DNA of 57,259 nt, from NCBI GenBank assembly GCA_016218965.1, contig JACRCP010000346.1, positions 1 to 57,259 of the forward strand, given 5' to 3'. The position numbers were made by a program, and so were the translations under genes. The stretch comes from Deltaproteobacteria bacterium. GTDB lineage: Bacteria; Myxococcota; SpSt-1050; JACRCP01. Positions 26,419 to 35,315 of this stretch are shown in pieces. Position 1 is the first letter of the stretch, and each line of letters starts with the position of its first letter. The notes below the pieces were generated by a model. That model saw only the letters and a list, made by a program, of their open reading frames with translations, was not told the origin of the DNA and ran no database searches.

Positions 26419-27041
26419 GGCATCACAAGCCATCAGCCATCAGCCATCAGCCATCAGCGCGATCGAACCATGGCGCGGCATTGGCAACGATTCGTGGCCT
26501 CGCGGCGGCGCTGGTCGCCGCGGCGGCGCTCTTTTCCTCTTTCGGCGCGATCGCGGAGGAGGAGGCAAAGGCCCCGAAGAAGAAGATCATGCTCGGGGCG
26601 GTCACAACGAGCGGGATCCCCGCCGAGCAGGGGCGCGCGCTGGAAAGCCTCATCTGCGCCGAACTGGCGGCCAACAAGACGTATGACGTAGTGTGTCCAG
26701 AGGATCTGGGCGCCGTGCTCAAGGAGCAGGCGCTCAAGATGGGGCTTGGGGCATGCACCGCCGGCGACTGCATGGATGCGACGGGGAAGATGATGGAATC
26801 GGATTTCAACGTGACCGCGGCCGTCGAGGCCAGGGACGGGAAGTTCGTCGTCTCTCTTTCGGTCGCCGAGACCAAGAGCGGCGCCCGTGCCGCCTCGGCC
26901 ACAAGCGAGCCGGCGCCAAGCGTCGAGAAGCTCACCGTGAAGTTAAAGGGCGTCGTTTCGGACCTCTACAAAAACCTCGCATCCCCGCCGCCCCAAAAAA
27001 AGCCCGAAGAGAAGAAACCCGCCGGAGAAGAAAAAAAATAG
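26415..27041 (+). CDS. Exported hypothetical protein with Lys/Glu/Pro tail
   Basis: A 208-residue protein. ATG 26415 overlaps the tlpA stop (ATGA). The first 22 codons are the CATCAGC heptad tract (KPSAISHQPSA), then a signal peptide LAAALVAAAALFSSFGAIAEEE. TTG 26481 just before this signal is an equally good start. The mature part has VVCPEDLGAVLKEQ and CTAGDCMDATGKMM, where two Cys lie four residues apart, and a charged tail ending EEKKPAGEEKK. The family was not recognised; the pattern AILG-VTTSGIPAEQG recalls exported proteins of this group. It lies next to a thioredoxin, which may matter for the cysteines. Confidence 0.65.
   Translation: MRHHKPSAISHQPSARSNHGAALATIRGLAAALVAAAALFSSFGAIAEEEAKAPKKKIMLGAVTTSGIPAEQGRALESLICAELAANKTYDVVCPEDLGAVLKEQALKMGLGACTAGDCMDATGKMMESDFNVTAAVEARDGKFVVSLSVAETKSGARAASATSEPAPSVEKLTVKLKGVVSDLYKNLASPPPQKKPEEKKPAGEEKK
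26427..26457. repeat. Heptanucleotide tandem repeat CATCAGC
   Basis: Four almost perfect 7-base units follow the ATG at 26415. In protein they read as a 7-residue periodic PSAISHQ. Confidence 0.85.
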
Positions 27042-27081
27042 TACGCCCCGGCCGTGTCGTTCAGCCGCCCGTGGCGCCGGC

Positions 27082-30000
27082 TCACGGCATTTCGAGCGGC
27101 GGGAGCTTGTCGGGCAGTTCGATCGTGACCGTCCGGTCGGTCTTGCCGTCCACGTCGATGCCTTCGATGTACACGCCGAGGCCCTGACCCTGCATTGCGA
27201 ATGTCATCAGCGTGTAGCGGCCCGCTGCGAGGCCTTTGAACGTTTGCTCGCCCTCGTCGCCGCGCGCGCCCCGGATGCCCCGCTCCATGAGTTTCCGGTA
27301 TTCGTCGAACTTTGCGGGCGCCGCCGCCTCGCCGGGGACGAGGAGCATGGGCATCAGCCTCCCCGCCGGCTCGCCGTCTGACGCCTTCACATTCACCACG
27401 AGCGCACTGCCGCCGGACGACTCGGCAAAATCCACGGTGACGGCGGCGCCGGCGGCGACATCCACGGTCTTCGGGGCGAGACCGAGATTGCTCCGGTCAT
27501 GGACGTCGCCGGATCCGTGGAACCGGACGGTGTACTTCCCCGGGCCAAGGCCCCGGATCTCGAATGTCCCGTCCTCGGCGACCTGGGCGTGCCTGCTGTC
27601 GAGGGGCCTCCCGAGCGAGACTCCTACCATACCCTTGAGCGGCTTGCCCTGCGCGTCGCTCACCCTGCCGCCGATGGTCGCACCGGGATCGAGCATCACC
27701 GTCACCTCGTCCCGTTCGGCGGGGACCGAGACCCTGGCCGGGCTGAAATCCGCGTGCGACGCCTCAATCTCCACCGGCCCCGACTCGACCTTCTCGATGG
27801 CGAACCTCCCGTCCTTGCCCGACACGGCCTCGGACTTCGCCCCGGGTTCACCGTCGGCCCGCCCAAACCGCATGAGCGCGCCCATCCGGCCCGAGTCGCC
27901 GTAGAACGGCGCGATCACCGCGCCCGCGACGGGCGTGTTGTCGGCCTTCGAAACGACCCTGCCCCGCACGGTCCGGCCGGCGCCGAGCACGACGTCGGGG
28001 ATCGTGAGATCCTGTCCCTCGGGGATCTTGACGCTCCGCACGACCGGGGCCATGCCCGGCGCCTTGAAGACAAGATCAGATGCCGAGTCGCCGAAGATGT
28101 TCTCGTGGACCGGCTGCTCGAAGGCGCCGCCCGGGTCCTTGATGGTCCGGCCGTTGAGATCGTACTCGACAAACGGCAAGCCGTTCTCCCGGACGACACG
28201 GCCGCGGACCTTTGCCTGCCGGACGAGCGTTATCGTGACGCCGGAGTCGCCCGCGCGTGCGCTCACCTTCGGTCCGCGGCCGAAGGCCCCAGAGAAATCG
28301 CCGTGGACGGCGTTGAGATCGTATTCACCCGGAGTGAGGCCCTTGATGACGAAACTCCCGTCGGCCTTCGACTCGGCCGACCGGGGGAGGTGCTCCATCA
28401 TCTTCGTCATCGATCGCATGTCCATGACCTTCGAGATCTGGGCCATGATCCGTGCGGACGCGACCGGCTTGCCCTGTGAATCGACCACTTTCCCGGAGAT
28501 GGCAAGCGCCGGCGGGAACCGAAGCTCAATCTCGGGGACGGTCCCTTCGGTGAGCTCAATCTGTTTGTGCGCCATCTGCTCGGGATCCCGGGACCCCATT
28601 TCGCCGTCGATCGCCATGACGACGTAGCTCCCGCGCGAAAGCCCTTCGAGTGTGAATGCGCCGTTTGAGTCGGTGCGCCCCTGCCTGTTTTCGGTCGGGG
28701 AATCATCGGCCCGGATGTCCTTGCGCGGTCGCGCGAGGAGCTCGATGTCGGGCACCGTGGCGACCTGAACGCCGGCGGCCGCGGTTCCGTCGGCGTTGAG
28801 CACCCTGCCCTTTAGGGCGATCCCGGAGCCCATCACGACGCGGACGCCCGTCGAAGGCGCGCGTGCCTCGGACCTCGCCGTCGCGTGCCTCTCGTGCGTC
28901 ACGCTGAGCGAATACCTGCCCGGCCCGAGGTGCTCAAGCGAAAACGTCCCGTCCTCGGCGCTCTTTGCAGACCCGTAGCCGCCCGGACCTTCCCGTTCGA
29001 ACAACCTGTCTTCGCCGTCGCGCCGGTCCAGGTACGACGCACCCACGGATGCGTTCGAGACCGGCTTCCCGTCGGAATCCACCACGATGCCCTTGAGATC
29101 CACCGCGCGCCTGAGGACAACCCGTTTCTCGGAAGGCGGTTTCTCCGGCCCTGGAACGGGGTGCCACCCGTAGTCCTGGAACCCGTCGGCCTTGACCGTG
29201 AGCGAGTTCATCAAGGGTTGGGCCAGCATCACGCGGTACTGGCCCTGCTCGTCCGTTCGGCCGTCGGGACCTTCGCGTCCCGCGATGTCCACACGCGCGC
29301 CTTCGATTGGTTTTCCGAACTCGTCTTGCACCGTGACCACGAACTCCGTGCCCGGCTTGAGCTCGAGTTTTAGCGGCGCGACCTCTCTCTCCCCGCCCGT
29401 GTAGACGGATTCCGTGGCAATCTCGGCGCCCGATCGGGCCGTCACCGCGTAGCCTGAAGGCGCCACGTCTTTGAAGCTGAAAGCGCCGTTTGCGTCCGTG
29501 GTCGTCTTGAGGTGCACGTGGTTCCCGTCGAGCCCGACCGACGCCCCCTCGACCGGCACGCCCGCCCTCACCACCGTTCCGGAAATGGAAATCGGAGGCG
29601 CAAGCCGGACGACGAAGCGGCGCGGCGAGTGCGGGGGGAGCGGCTTGTACGCCGGGAAGTACCCTTCGCGGGTGACCACCAGCGTGTAGCCCCCTTCGGG
29701 GATGGAGGCGAACGCAAACGTGCCGTCGGCCGACGAGTCGGTTTCCAATACGCGCGGGTGGCGCCAGTGCATCATCGAAACGCGCGCACCGGCAATGGTC
29801 TCCTGCTTGACGCCGAGGATTTTTCCTTCAAACGACGTGGGGGGCCCAAGCATTAGCTCGACCTGCTCGTCGCCAGCCCTGATTCCCGCCTTGACGGCGG
29901 TCCCGCGCTCTTTGGCCTCGGCCCACACGGTGTAGGTCCCCTCTTCGAGGCCCGAAAGCGCAAAACCGCCGTTTCCGTCGGTTGAAACCCGGGCGAGCGG

Positions 30001-30417
30001 CTGGCCCGCCTCGCGCTGCTCGGCCAAGCGGCCCAGAAGTTGCGGGAGGGCGTGCCCGCAGCCGCAGTCCACGAGGCTTCCGGAACCGTGGTCGTCGCGG
30101 TCCAGTTTCAGCGACGCCAGCGGCGCCGTAGAGCCGGGCCTGACGGCCACCACCGTCACGCCCCCGACCGGCCCCTTCGCGTCGCGCACGATGCCACGGA
30201 TTGAGAGTGTGCCCTGAGGCTCGGGCGTGGGCGCGGTGAGCAGGATGTCGGCCACCGCCTGTCCGGCCATGAGCGCGCGCCCGGCCTCCCCGCGCCCGGC
30301 GCCGTGTTCTGCCCCCTTGTCCCCGCGGGATTTTTGCCAATCGGGGTACAAAAGCCAGACCGCCAAAGCAAGCCCCGCGACAAGTGTCACCGCGCCGATC
30401 GTCAAAACCTTTCGCAT
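27082..30417 (-). CDS. Giant surface protein with about ten carboxypeptidase-regulatory-like repeats
   Basis: A 1111-residue protein. One N-terminal membrane helix (VLTIGAVTLVAGLALAVWLL) anchors it, with the rest outside. About ten beta-sandwich modules follow at 80-110 residue intervals, each beginning like GTVVRAGVPVEGASV, GIVVDSDGKPVSNASV, GKVVDSQGKPVASARI or GRVVSKADNTPVAGAV and ending with a DANGAFSFKDV or DGTFSLEHLGPGRY turn. This is the carboxypeptidase-D regulatory-like/SpaA-type fold. These are usually structural or adhesive; no catalytic motif is seen. It may be a surface adhesin or scaffold, and precedes nothing obvious in its own operon. Confidence 0.85.
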   Translation of the reverse strand: MRKVLTIGAVTLVAGLALAVWLLYPDWQKSRGDKGAEHGAGRGEAGRALMAGQAVADILLTAPTPEPQGTLSIRGIVRDAKGPVGGVTVVAVRPGSTAPLASLKLDRDDHGSGSLVDCGCGHALPQLLGRLAEQREAGQPLARVSTDGNGGFALSGLEEGTYTVWAEAKERGTAVKAGIRAGDEQVELMLGPPTSFEGKILGVKQETIAGARVSMMHWRHPRVLETDSSADGTFAFASIPEGGYTLVVTREGYFPAYKPLPPHSPRRFVVRLAPPISISGTVVRAGVPVEGASVGLDGNHVHLKTTTDANGAFSFKDVAPSGYAVTARSGAEIATESVYTGGEREVAPLKLELKPGTEFVVTVQDEFGKPIEGARVDIAGREGPDGRTDEQGQYRVMLAQPLMNSLTVKADGFQDYGWHPVPGPEKPPSEKRVVLRRAVDLKGIVVDSDGKPVSNASVGASYLDRRDGEDRLFEREGPGGYGSAKSAEDGTFSLEHLGPGRYSLSVTHERHATARSEARAPSTGVRVVMGSGIALKGRVLNADGTAAAGVQVATVPDIELLARPRKDIRADDSPTENRQGRTDSNGAFTLEGLSRGSYVVMAIDGEMGSRDPEQMAHKQIELTEGTVPEIELRFPPALAISGKVVDSQGKPVASARIMAQISKVMDMRSMTKMMEHLPRSAESKADGSFVIKGLTPGEYDLNAVHGDFSGAFGRGPKVSARAGDSGVTITLVRQAKVRGRVVRENGLPFVEYDLNGRTIKDPGGAFEQPVHENIFGDSASDLVFKAPGMAPVVRSVKIPEGQDLTIPDVVLGAGRTVRGRVVSKADNTPVAGAVIAPFYGDSGRMGALMRFGRADGEPGAKSEAVSGKDGRFAIEKVESGPVEIEASHADFSPARVSVPAERDEVTVMLDPGATIGGRVSDAQGKPLKGMVGVSLGRPLDSRHAQVAEDGTFEIRGLGPGKYTVRFHGSGDVHDRSNLGLAPKTVDVAAGAAVTVDFAESSGGSALVVNVKASDGEPAGRLMPMLLVPGEAAAPAKFDEYRKLMERGIRGARGDEGEQTFKGLAAGRYTLMTFAMQGQGLGVYIEGIDVDGKTDRTVTIELPDKLPPLEMP

Positions 30418-30491
30418 GGCCCACCCCTTTCCAAGGCGTCGGGATCTTTATGCGAGGTCAGTCTACCGCCCCTGCGCGCGCATGATATCGG

Positions 30492-31547
30492 TCAAAAGGA
30501 CGATGGGCCGCGCGCGGCAATGGCAGCCGCCGCCGTCCGCCGAAGCAGCGCCTGCATCTCGCCGCGGCCGATCATGAGGTTGCCGGGGACGAAAAACAGC
30601 CAGAGTGCAGGGACTGCCACCAAGAGCCGCCACTCCTCACCGCGCCATTGAATTGCCATGAATACGGCCGCCGCGGCAACCGCGACGCTGCCCCAGCACA
30701 GAAGTTCGACGGTTCGGAGGGCGAAACGCGCCACTGGACGGGGGCCGCTGTTGTCGATTTCTATCCAACCTCCATCGGACATTGCCAACGCCAACCGCGC
30801 ACCCTTGCGCGAAAGCAGCGGTCCCATCTCGAAACGGATCGCCCGAGGGCCCGCTCTCTCAACCGTCGCTCCGGACCCCTCGGCCGCCGTGGCAATCCCC
30901 GCCAGCCACGCGTCCGGGTCTGTCGCGTCGGACGCCGCCACGACCTTCCCTCGAATCCCAAACGGGAAACGGCGCACATCGGGCAACGCCCCTCCGGCAC
31001 GCGGTAAAGAATCCAAGATCGCCCGAGGCGACGGACCCGGGGGTGACTTCGACCGGCGCAGACCATGTGTCAGAAGGAGCGCCGCGGCCGCGTAGAAGAC
31101 CATCCAGCCTCCCGAGAATACGCGGAGAGTACGAAGGTCCTTTTCCCAACGGACGGCCGGGTTCAAAGGAACCGGACGTTCCTGGGAGTCTCGATGCGAG
31201 GTGGCATGCCTTGAGGAACGGTCCGTGACGGCGAAATAGGCGAAGTTCGCTGCCGCGACGACCATGAGCACTCCCACGCCGATTTTCGCCCAGAGCGGCA
31301 CGGACAAGTGCCACCACGACTGCCGCCCCCACTGTCTCAAGGTCGGGTCTTCGCGAGTCGCGAGCACGGCCGGAATGAACACCACGAATATGCCGAGGTG
31401 CAATCCGATCATCGCCCGCGCCATCGGCATCAGCATGTGCCCGCACAAAGCGGCAACATGCACGACCACGCTCAACGCGAGGCCGATGATCGCAAGCACC
31501 CTAAAGATCTTCAGGACGGCTGGACTCACCCCCACCCTCGACTCCAA
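30492..31547 (-). CDS. Polytopic membrane protein of unknown function
   Basis: A 351-residue protein with about six predicted membrane segments, for example AIIGLALSVVVHVAALCGHM, LHLGIFVVFIPAVLA, AKIGVGVLMVVAAANFAYFAV, WMVFYAAAALLLTHGL, VELLCWGSVAVAAAAVFMAI and LLVAVPALWLFFVPGNLMIG. A cytoplasmic or periplasmic loop of about 110 residues divides the last two helices from the first four. No family was recognised. The first codon is TTG 31547; a GTG at 31535 or 31529 is possible, the second with GGAGTCGAGG upstream. It lies 34 bases after the phosphatase stop, so they may be co-transcribed. Confidence 0.65.
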   Translation of the reverse strand: MESRVGVSPAVLKIFRVLAIIGLALSVVVHVAALCGHMLMPMARAMIGLHLGIFVVFIPAVLATREDPTLRQWGRQSWWHLSVPLWAKIGVGVLMVVAAANFAYFAVTDRSSRHATSHRDSQERPVPLNPAVRWEKDLRTLRVFSGGWMVFYAAAALLLTHGLRRSKSPPGPSPRAILDSLPRAGGALPDVRRFPFGIRGKVVAASDATDPDAWLAGIATAAEGSGATVERAGPRAIRFEMGPLLSRKGARLALAMSDGGWIEIDNSGPRPVARFALRTVELLCWGSVAVAAAAVFMAIQWRGEEWRLLVAVPALWLFFVPGNLMIGRGEMQALLRRTAAAAIAARGPSSF

Positions 31548-31581
31548 TCCGCAACCTCAGCGGAATGATCTCTCAACTTTT

Positions 31582-33330
31582 TTACAGCCTCATCTGCGCG
31601 CAGGAGCAGCCGCCTTCGGAGTCGGCGCCGGTGGGCGGCTCGTCGTCGTCGGCGCCGCCTAGCCAGGCGCGGTCGCCGGCGGGCTTTGCGGCGTCGGCGG
31701 CGTGGGGGCCGGCGTCGGGTTTGACAACAGTTGCATCGTCGCCCGTTTCGGCATCCGTCTCGCCCGCGGCATCGGTTTTCCCAGTGTCGTCGGGCGTCGT
31801 GGCGTCGGCGAACGCCGTGTCCGTTCCGGCGTCCGACGCATCGGACGGATCGGACGCGTCGGACGGATCGGTGGCGTCGGAGCCGCTGTCGGAAAAGCCG
31901 GCGTCAGGTTCGCCCGCGTCGGCGGGGGTCCCCGCGTCGGGTTCGGCATCATGCGAGGTGTCCGACGGATTGGACACATCGGACGGATCGGACCCCGTGT
32001 CCGGAATTCCCGCATCCTGGGCCATGCCGGTGTCGTCCGCGCCTGCGTCGGGCGTACCCGCGTCCGGCGTTCCGGCGTCGGGCGTACCGGCATCCGGCGG
32101 CGCCAGGCAGGGGTCGGGGCTCACCGTTTTTGAAAGGTCGAACTCCTCGATCACGCCCGTCCCGCCCTGGAGCCCGCCGGGGACGCGCACGGCCTTGACG
32201 TGCATCTTCGGCCCGTCCACCGAGAACAGGACATAGTGGTTCTTGTTGTCGGTCTTGGCGCTCGTGGGGAGTTTGGGGCGCAACGGGAAGATGGGGTCGG
32301 TCGCCGCGCCGGCCCCGCCCGAAACGATGTAGAGCGTCCCCTGCTCGTACGACGAGACCTCGCTGCCGCCCTTCATCGGCTTGAACCGCTCGTAGTCGTG
32401 GTCGTGGCCGCCGATGACGATGTCGACGTGGTACTTGTCAAAAAGCGGCAGCATGGCGGCTGCTGCGCCACCGTCGTCGCTCCCGTGACTTCCGCTCGAG
32501 TAGAGCGGCCGGTGGAACATCACCACGGTCCAGATCCGATCGTTTGCGGCCAGATCGGCGTCGAGCCACGCGGCCTGTGAAGCGTACGAACTGCCCTTGA
32601 ACGACTCGGTCGAGATCCCCACGACGTGCACAGCGCCGTAGTCAAACGAGTGGTAGTCCTCGACGTTATCGGGGTTGTTGCGCGGGAAGGCGAAGATCTG
32701 GTTGAAGTGCGCGCCGTCGCCCTCGCCGGGGCCGTCGTCGTGGTTGCCCAAAACCCCCATGAGCGGGACGAGCGGGAGGTGCTCGACCGACTTGTCCAAA
32801 AAATCGTTCCACTGCGAAGCCTGCCCGCCGTCGTAGACCCAGTCGCCGCCGTACAGCATGAACCCGGCGCCCTCGTTGTACGCCTGCGCAAAGACGTTGG
32901 GCCATTCGGGCGAGGCACCGCTCGACAAGGCCCGGCCGTCGCCCAAACCCACGAAATCAAACGGTGTGCACTGCCCCGCCGGGGCCGTGACGAATGTGAA
33001 GTCTTTCGACCAGCCGTCCGCCGCCGACCCGACCTTGTAGTGGTACGTGCGCGACGGTTCGAGGTCTGTGAGGACGACACTGTGCGCCCAGCCGAACGCC
33101 GTCTGGACGGCTGCGGGGGCTTGTTTGTCGAGCCCGTACTGCGTGTTAAAGCCGTACTGGACCTCGCCCCCGACGTTGCCGGTCGTGTTCCAGGTGACCG
33201 TCATGGTCGTCGCCGCGTCGTCCGAGATCGAAACGCGCGTCCACTTTGGCAGGTCGGCCGCAAGTGCCGGGAAACCCGCGATCGTCATGTAAACGACCGC
33301 CGACGCCGAAATGATGTTCCGAACTTTCAT
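31582..33330 (-). CDS. Purple acid phosphatase-like metallophosphoesterase with Asp/Pro repeat tail
   Basis: A 582-residue exported enzyme. Signal peptide ends at PALAA; an N-terminal FN3-like PAP domain (RVSISDDAATTMTVTW) is followed by a metallophosphatase with MLYGGDWVYDGG, MGVLGNHDDG, VMFHRPLYSSG and IGGHDHDYERFKP. Its metal ligands are present, so it is probably active on phosphate esters outside the cell. The last 170 residues are low-complexity DAGTPDAG and SDPSDxSD repeats ending in GGCSCAQMRL. This end resembles the Cys of sorting tags in Myxococcota but lacks the following hydrophobic helix. Confidence 0.85.
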   Translation of the reverse strand: MKVRNIISASAVVYMTIAGFPALAADLPKWTRVSISDDAATTMTVTWNTTGNVGGEVQYGFNTQYGLDKQAPAAVQTAFGWAHSVVLTDLEPSRTYHYKVGSAADGWSKDFTFVTAPAGQCTPFDFVGLGDGRALSSGASPEWPNVFAQAYNEGAGFMLYGGDWVYDGGQASQWNDFLDKSVEHLPLVPLMGVLGNHDDGPGEGDGAHFNQIFAFPRNNPDNVEDYHSFDYGAVHVVGISTESFKGSSYASQAAWLDADLAANDRIWTVVMFHRPLYSSGSHGSDDGGAAAAMLPLFDKYHVDIVIGGHDHDYERFKPMKGGSEVSSYEQGTLYIVSGGAGAATDPIFPLRPKLPTSAKTDNKNHYVLFSVDGPKMHVKAVRVPGGLQGGTGVIEEFDLSKTVSPDPCLAPPDAGTPDAGTPDAGTPDAGADDTGMAQDAGIPDTGSDPSDVSNPSDTSHDAEPDAGTPADAGEPDAGFSDSGSDATDPSDASDPSDASDAGTDTAFADATTPDDTGKTDAAGETDAETGDDATVVKPDAGPHAADAAKPAGDRAWLGGADDDEPPTGADSEGGCSCAQMRL

Positions 33331-33424
33331 CGGACACCTCCCGTCGATTCGCGATCATTCTACGCGAACGCGCGGTCGTTTTCCAGTACGCAAAAACCCA
33401 AAGAAAACGCGGCCAGAAAAACGC

Positions 33425-33460
33425 TTGACGCGCTCACCCCGAAAGCGCACAATCGGGGTG
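33425..33460 (+). promoter_or_regulatory. Sigma-70-type promoter overlapped by a perfect 8-bp inverted repeat
   Basis: TTGACG (33425-33430), 17 bases, CACAAT (33448-33453). The inverted repeat CACCCCGA (33435-33442) and TCGGGGTG (33453-33460) spans spacer and -10 box, so it could be an operator or a hairpin at the 5' RNA end. It is upstream of the first cysteine-rich lipoprotein gene, which starts at 33504. Confidence 0.45.
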
Positions 33461-33474
33461 TCAGACAACCGGGA

Positions 33475-33504
33475 GACTACCGCGTGCCAGACTACCGCGT
33501 GCCA
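33475..33504. repeat. Perfect 15-bp tandem repeat reaching the start codon
   Basis: GACTACCGCGTGCCA occurs twice, at 33475-33489 and 33490-33504. The start ATG of the cysteine-rich gene uses the last base of the second unit. It is a 15-base period, not 7. Confidence 0.85.
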
Positions 33505-34169
33505 TGTACCGGGACTTCCCATCGTTGAAAGTTGCTGGGGGAGTCGCCTTATTGGTGGTTGTCCCGTTCTTGACCCCGGCCTGTGCTTCGTCGGAAAGGG
33601 ATGTCGGCTTGGGGAGCGATCTCGGCGTCGATGCCGACCTTGATGGAGGCGCAGCCGGCGACGGGATCATCTGGGTTGACCCCGTCACTGGCAAATGCCC
33701 GAAAGGCATGCGGCCTGGTGGTTGCGGGCTCGGAGGAAGGTGCGTTGAATGCATGGAGGCGCGAGATTGCCCAAACTACGGCGCCTGCCACTCCGGGGGG
33801 CGCTGTGCGGCCTCCGTCGTTGAGCGCGTCGAAACCGAACCGTCCGCGACGCGGGGCCTCGAATCCGCCCGAGGTTCGTACCGTACGGAGTCCAGTGTAT
33901 GCAGTTCGTCACTGGAGTGCGGGCCAGAGAAATCATGTGTGGCTGGCATGTGCGTTATCCCTTGCGTCACGGCGTCCGACTGTCAGGGGAATGGCAGATT
34001 CTGCAACGACGGATTGTGCGAATTGATGACGTGCCCGCCCGAAGGCGAGTGCCCGGCGGGTTTCCACGACATCGAAGGGTCGTACTATTGTTACTATGAG
34101 GGCGATCCGGAGTTGGACGGCGGCGCGGGCGCAAGCGACGGCGGTGGGGGCGACGGCGGCGAACAGTGA
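33504..34169 (+). CDS. Cysteine-rich lipoprotein, first of a tandem pair
   Basis: A 221-residue protein. The signal ends at LTPAC (Cys27); then an Asp linker (DLGVDADLDGG), IIWVDPVTGKCP, and disulfide-rich segments CGLGGRCVECMEARDCP, CGPEKSCVAGMCVIPCV, CNDGLCELMTCPPEGECP and IEGSYYCYYEGDPELDGG. It ends with an Asp/Gly tail DGGEQ. The pattern of cysteine pairs repeats across about 50 residues and is shared with the next gene, so both come from one duplication. Likely a surface-exposed, disulfide-stabilised protein; the fold was not recognised beyond that. Confidence 0.8.
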   Translation: MYRDFPSLKVAGGVALLVVVPFLTPACASSERDVGLGSDLGVDADLDGGAAGDGIIWVDPVTGKCPKGMRPGGCGLGGRCVECMEARDCPNYGACHSGGRCAASVVERVETEPSATRGLESARGSYRTESSVCSSSLECGPEKSCVAGMCVIPCVTASDCQGNGRFCNDGLCELMTCPPEGECPAGFHDIEGSYYCYYEGDPELDGGAGASDGGGGDGGEQ

Positions 34170-34267
34170 CGTTCCATCCGTCGCAAGAAACTTTGAGAGA
34201 CGAAGGGGTTTCGACGCGCGAGGGGCGGTACTGATCCCGACCAACCCGTTTTGCCGGAGGTCGGTTC

Positions 34268-34879
34268 ATGGACTGCATGTCATCAAAAACCGTCCCCTAT
34301 GTTGGTCTGGTAGCAGCGATGCTATCGACGTTGCCGTGCTGCTTAGGTTCTGAGAGGGACGTGCTGATCGGTGAGCCAACAATCGAGGGCGACGGCATCG
34401 TATGGGTCGACCCTGTGACAGGTGGATGCCCTGATCGCATGCGTCCTGGTGGGTGCGGACTCCGCGGCATTTGCATCGAATGCGTCGCGCACGATGAGTG
34501 TCCGAAAGGGAACACTTGTTACTCTAACGGCCGATGTCATGATGGCTATCTGATGGCGGGCGCAGTTTGTCGAAAGCTAGGTAGTTCGGACGACGTTCGG
34601 CAATGCTCGACCCCGAGTTCTAGCATCTGCCGGAACAATGCCCAGTGTGGACCTGGTGATGTATGTGCGGGCGGGCGTTGCCGCCAGCTGTGCGTCGATG
34701 CGTATGGATGCGGAACACGGGGTGAGTTCTGTGACGGCGAAGGATACTGCGACATGATGATCTGCCCGCCCGAAGGCGAGTGTCCGGCTAGGTTCCACGC
34801 AGTCGAGGGGTCGTACTATTGTTTCTATGACGGGGACTCAGAACAAGACGGCGGCAGCGCCGACGGCGGCGAACAGTGA
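34268..34879 (+). CDS. Cysteine-rich lipoprotein, second of a tandem pair
   Basis: A 203-residue paralogue of the preceding protein. It keeps IVWVDPVTGGCP, MRPGGCGLRGICIECV, GDVCAGGRCRQLCV, MMICPPEGECPARFHAVEGS and the tail DGGSADGGEQ, with the same Cys spacing. The lipobox is less clear (STLPCC). It lacks the long middle insertion of the first. Start ATG 34268 or 34277; a good ribosome site GGAGG lies before 34268. Base composition is AT-richer than around it. The last residues and following bases (GAACAGTGACGTTC) repeat the end of the first gene. Confidence 0.78.
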   Translation: MDCMSSKTVPYVGLVAAMLSTLPCCLGSERDVLIGEPTIEGDGIVWVDPVTGGCPDRMRPGGCGLRGICIECVAHDECPKGNTCYSNGRCHDGYLMAGAVCRKLGSSDDVRQCSTPSSSICRNNAQCGPGDVCAGGRCRQLCVDAYGCGTRGEFCDGEGYCDMMICPPEGECPARFHAVEGSYYCFYDGDSEQDGGSADGGEQ

Positions 34880-34882
34880 CGT

Positions 34883-35263
34883 TCACAACGCCCGTAGGTC
34901 GTTGCTCACCACGAGCGCCGGGCGCCTTCCCGTCCGGCGGAATCGGAAATAGTCGGCCAGGATCTTTGCATGGTCGAAGGCGAGGGGCGGGAGGTCCTGT
35001 TTTGTGAAGACGCCGATCTCTTTGGCGTCGTCGTCGGCCACCGGGGTCCCGCGCGCGCGGGCGATGTAGACGGCCGAGACCGTGTGGAAACGCGGGTCGC
35101 GTTTGGGGTCGGAGTAGACGCCCAGGAGTTCGACCAGACGAACCCGTAGCGAGGTTTCCTCGCGTGCCTCGCGCACGGCGGCAAGCTCCGTGCTCTCGCC
35201 GTAGTCCACGAACCCGCCGGGGATGGCCCAGCCGTGCGGGGGGTTCCTGCGTTTGATGAGCAC
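34883..35263 (-). CDS. Nudix hydrolase, 5' end lost or without a normal start
   Basis: A pyrophosphohydrolase with an intact Nudix box ([20 protein letters not shown]) and [15 protein letters not shown]. The listed GTG at 35263 would begin at [15 protein letters not shown]. But the frame continues upstream to about 35320 with [17 protein letters not shown], which is exactly the first strand region of this family, and no ATG, GTG or TTG is found there up to a stop near 35431. The extra stretch comes up against the dispersed repeat 35316-35391. So the native start codon has probably been removed by the repeat. It is likely impaired, or starts at an unusual codon. Confidence 0.75.
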   Translation of the reverse strand: MLIKRRNPPHGWAIPGGFVDYGESTELAAVREAREETSLRVRLVELLGVYSDPKRDPRFHTVSAVYIARARGTPVADDDAKEIGVFTKQDLPPLAFDHAKILADYFRFRRTGRRPALVVSNDLRAL

Positions 35264-35315
35264 GATCCCCCCGCGGACCTCGACGATGATGTCGACAGTA
35301 GGACAAGGGTTTCGA

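Noticed and set aside
31582..31620. MYXO-CTERM sorting signal at the phosphatase end
   Set aside because: Only the Cys motif is present; the membrane helix and Arg tail are missing, so it is only reported as an observation.
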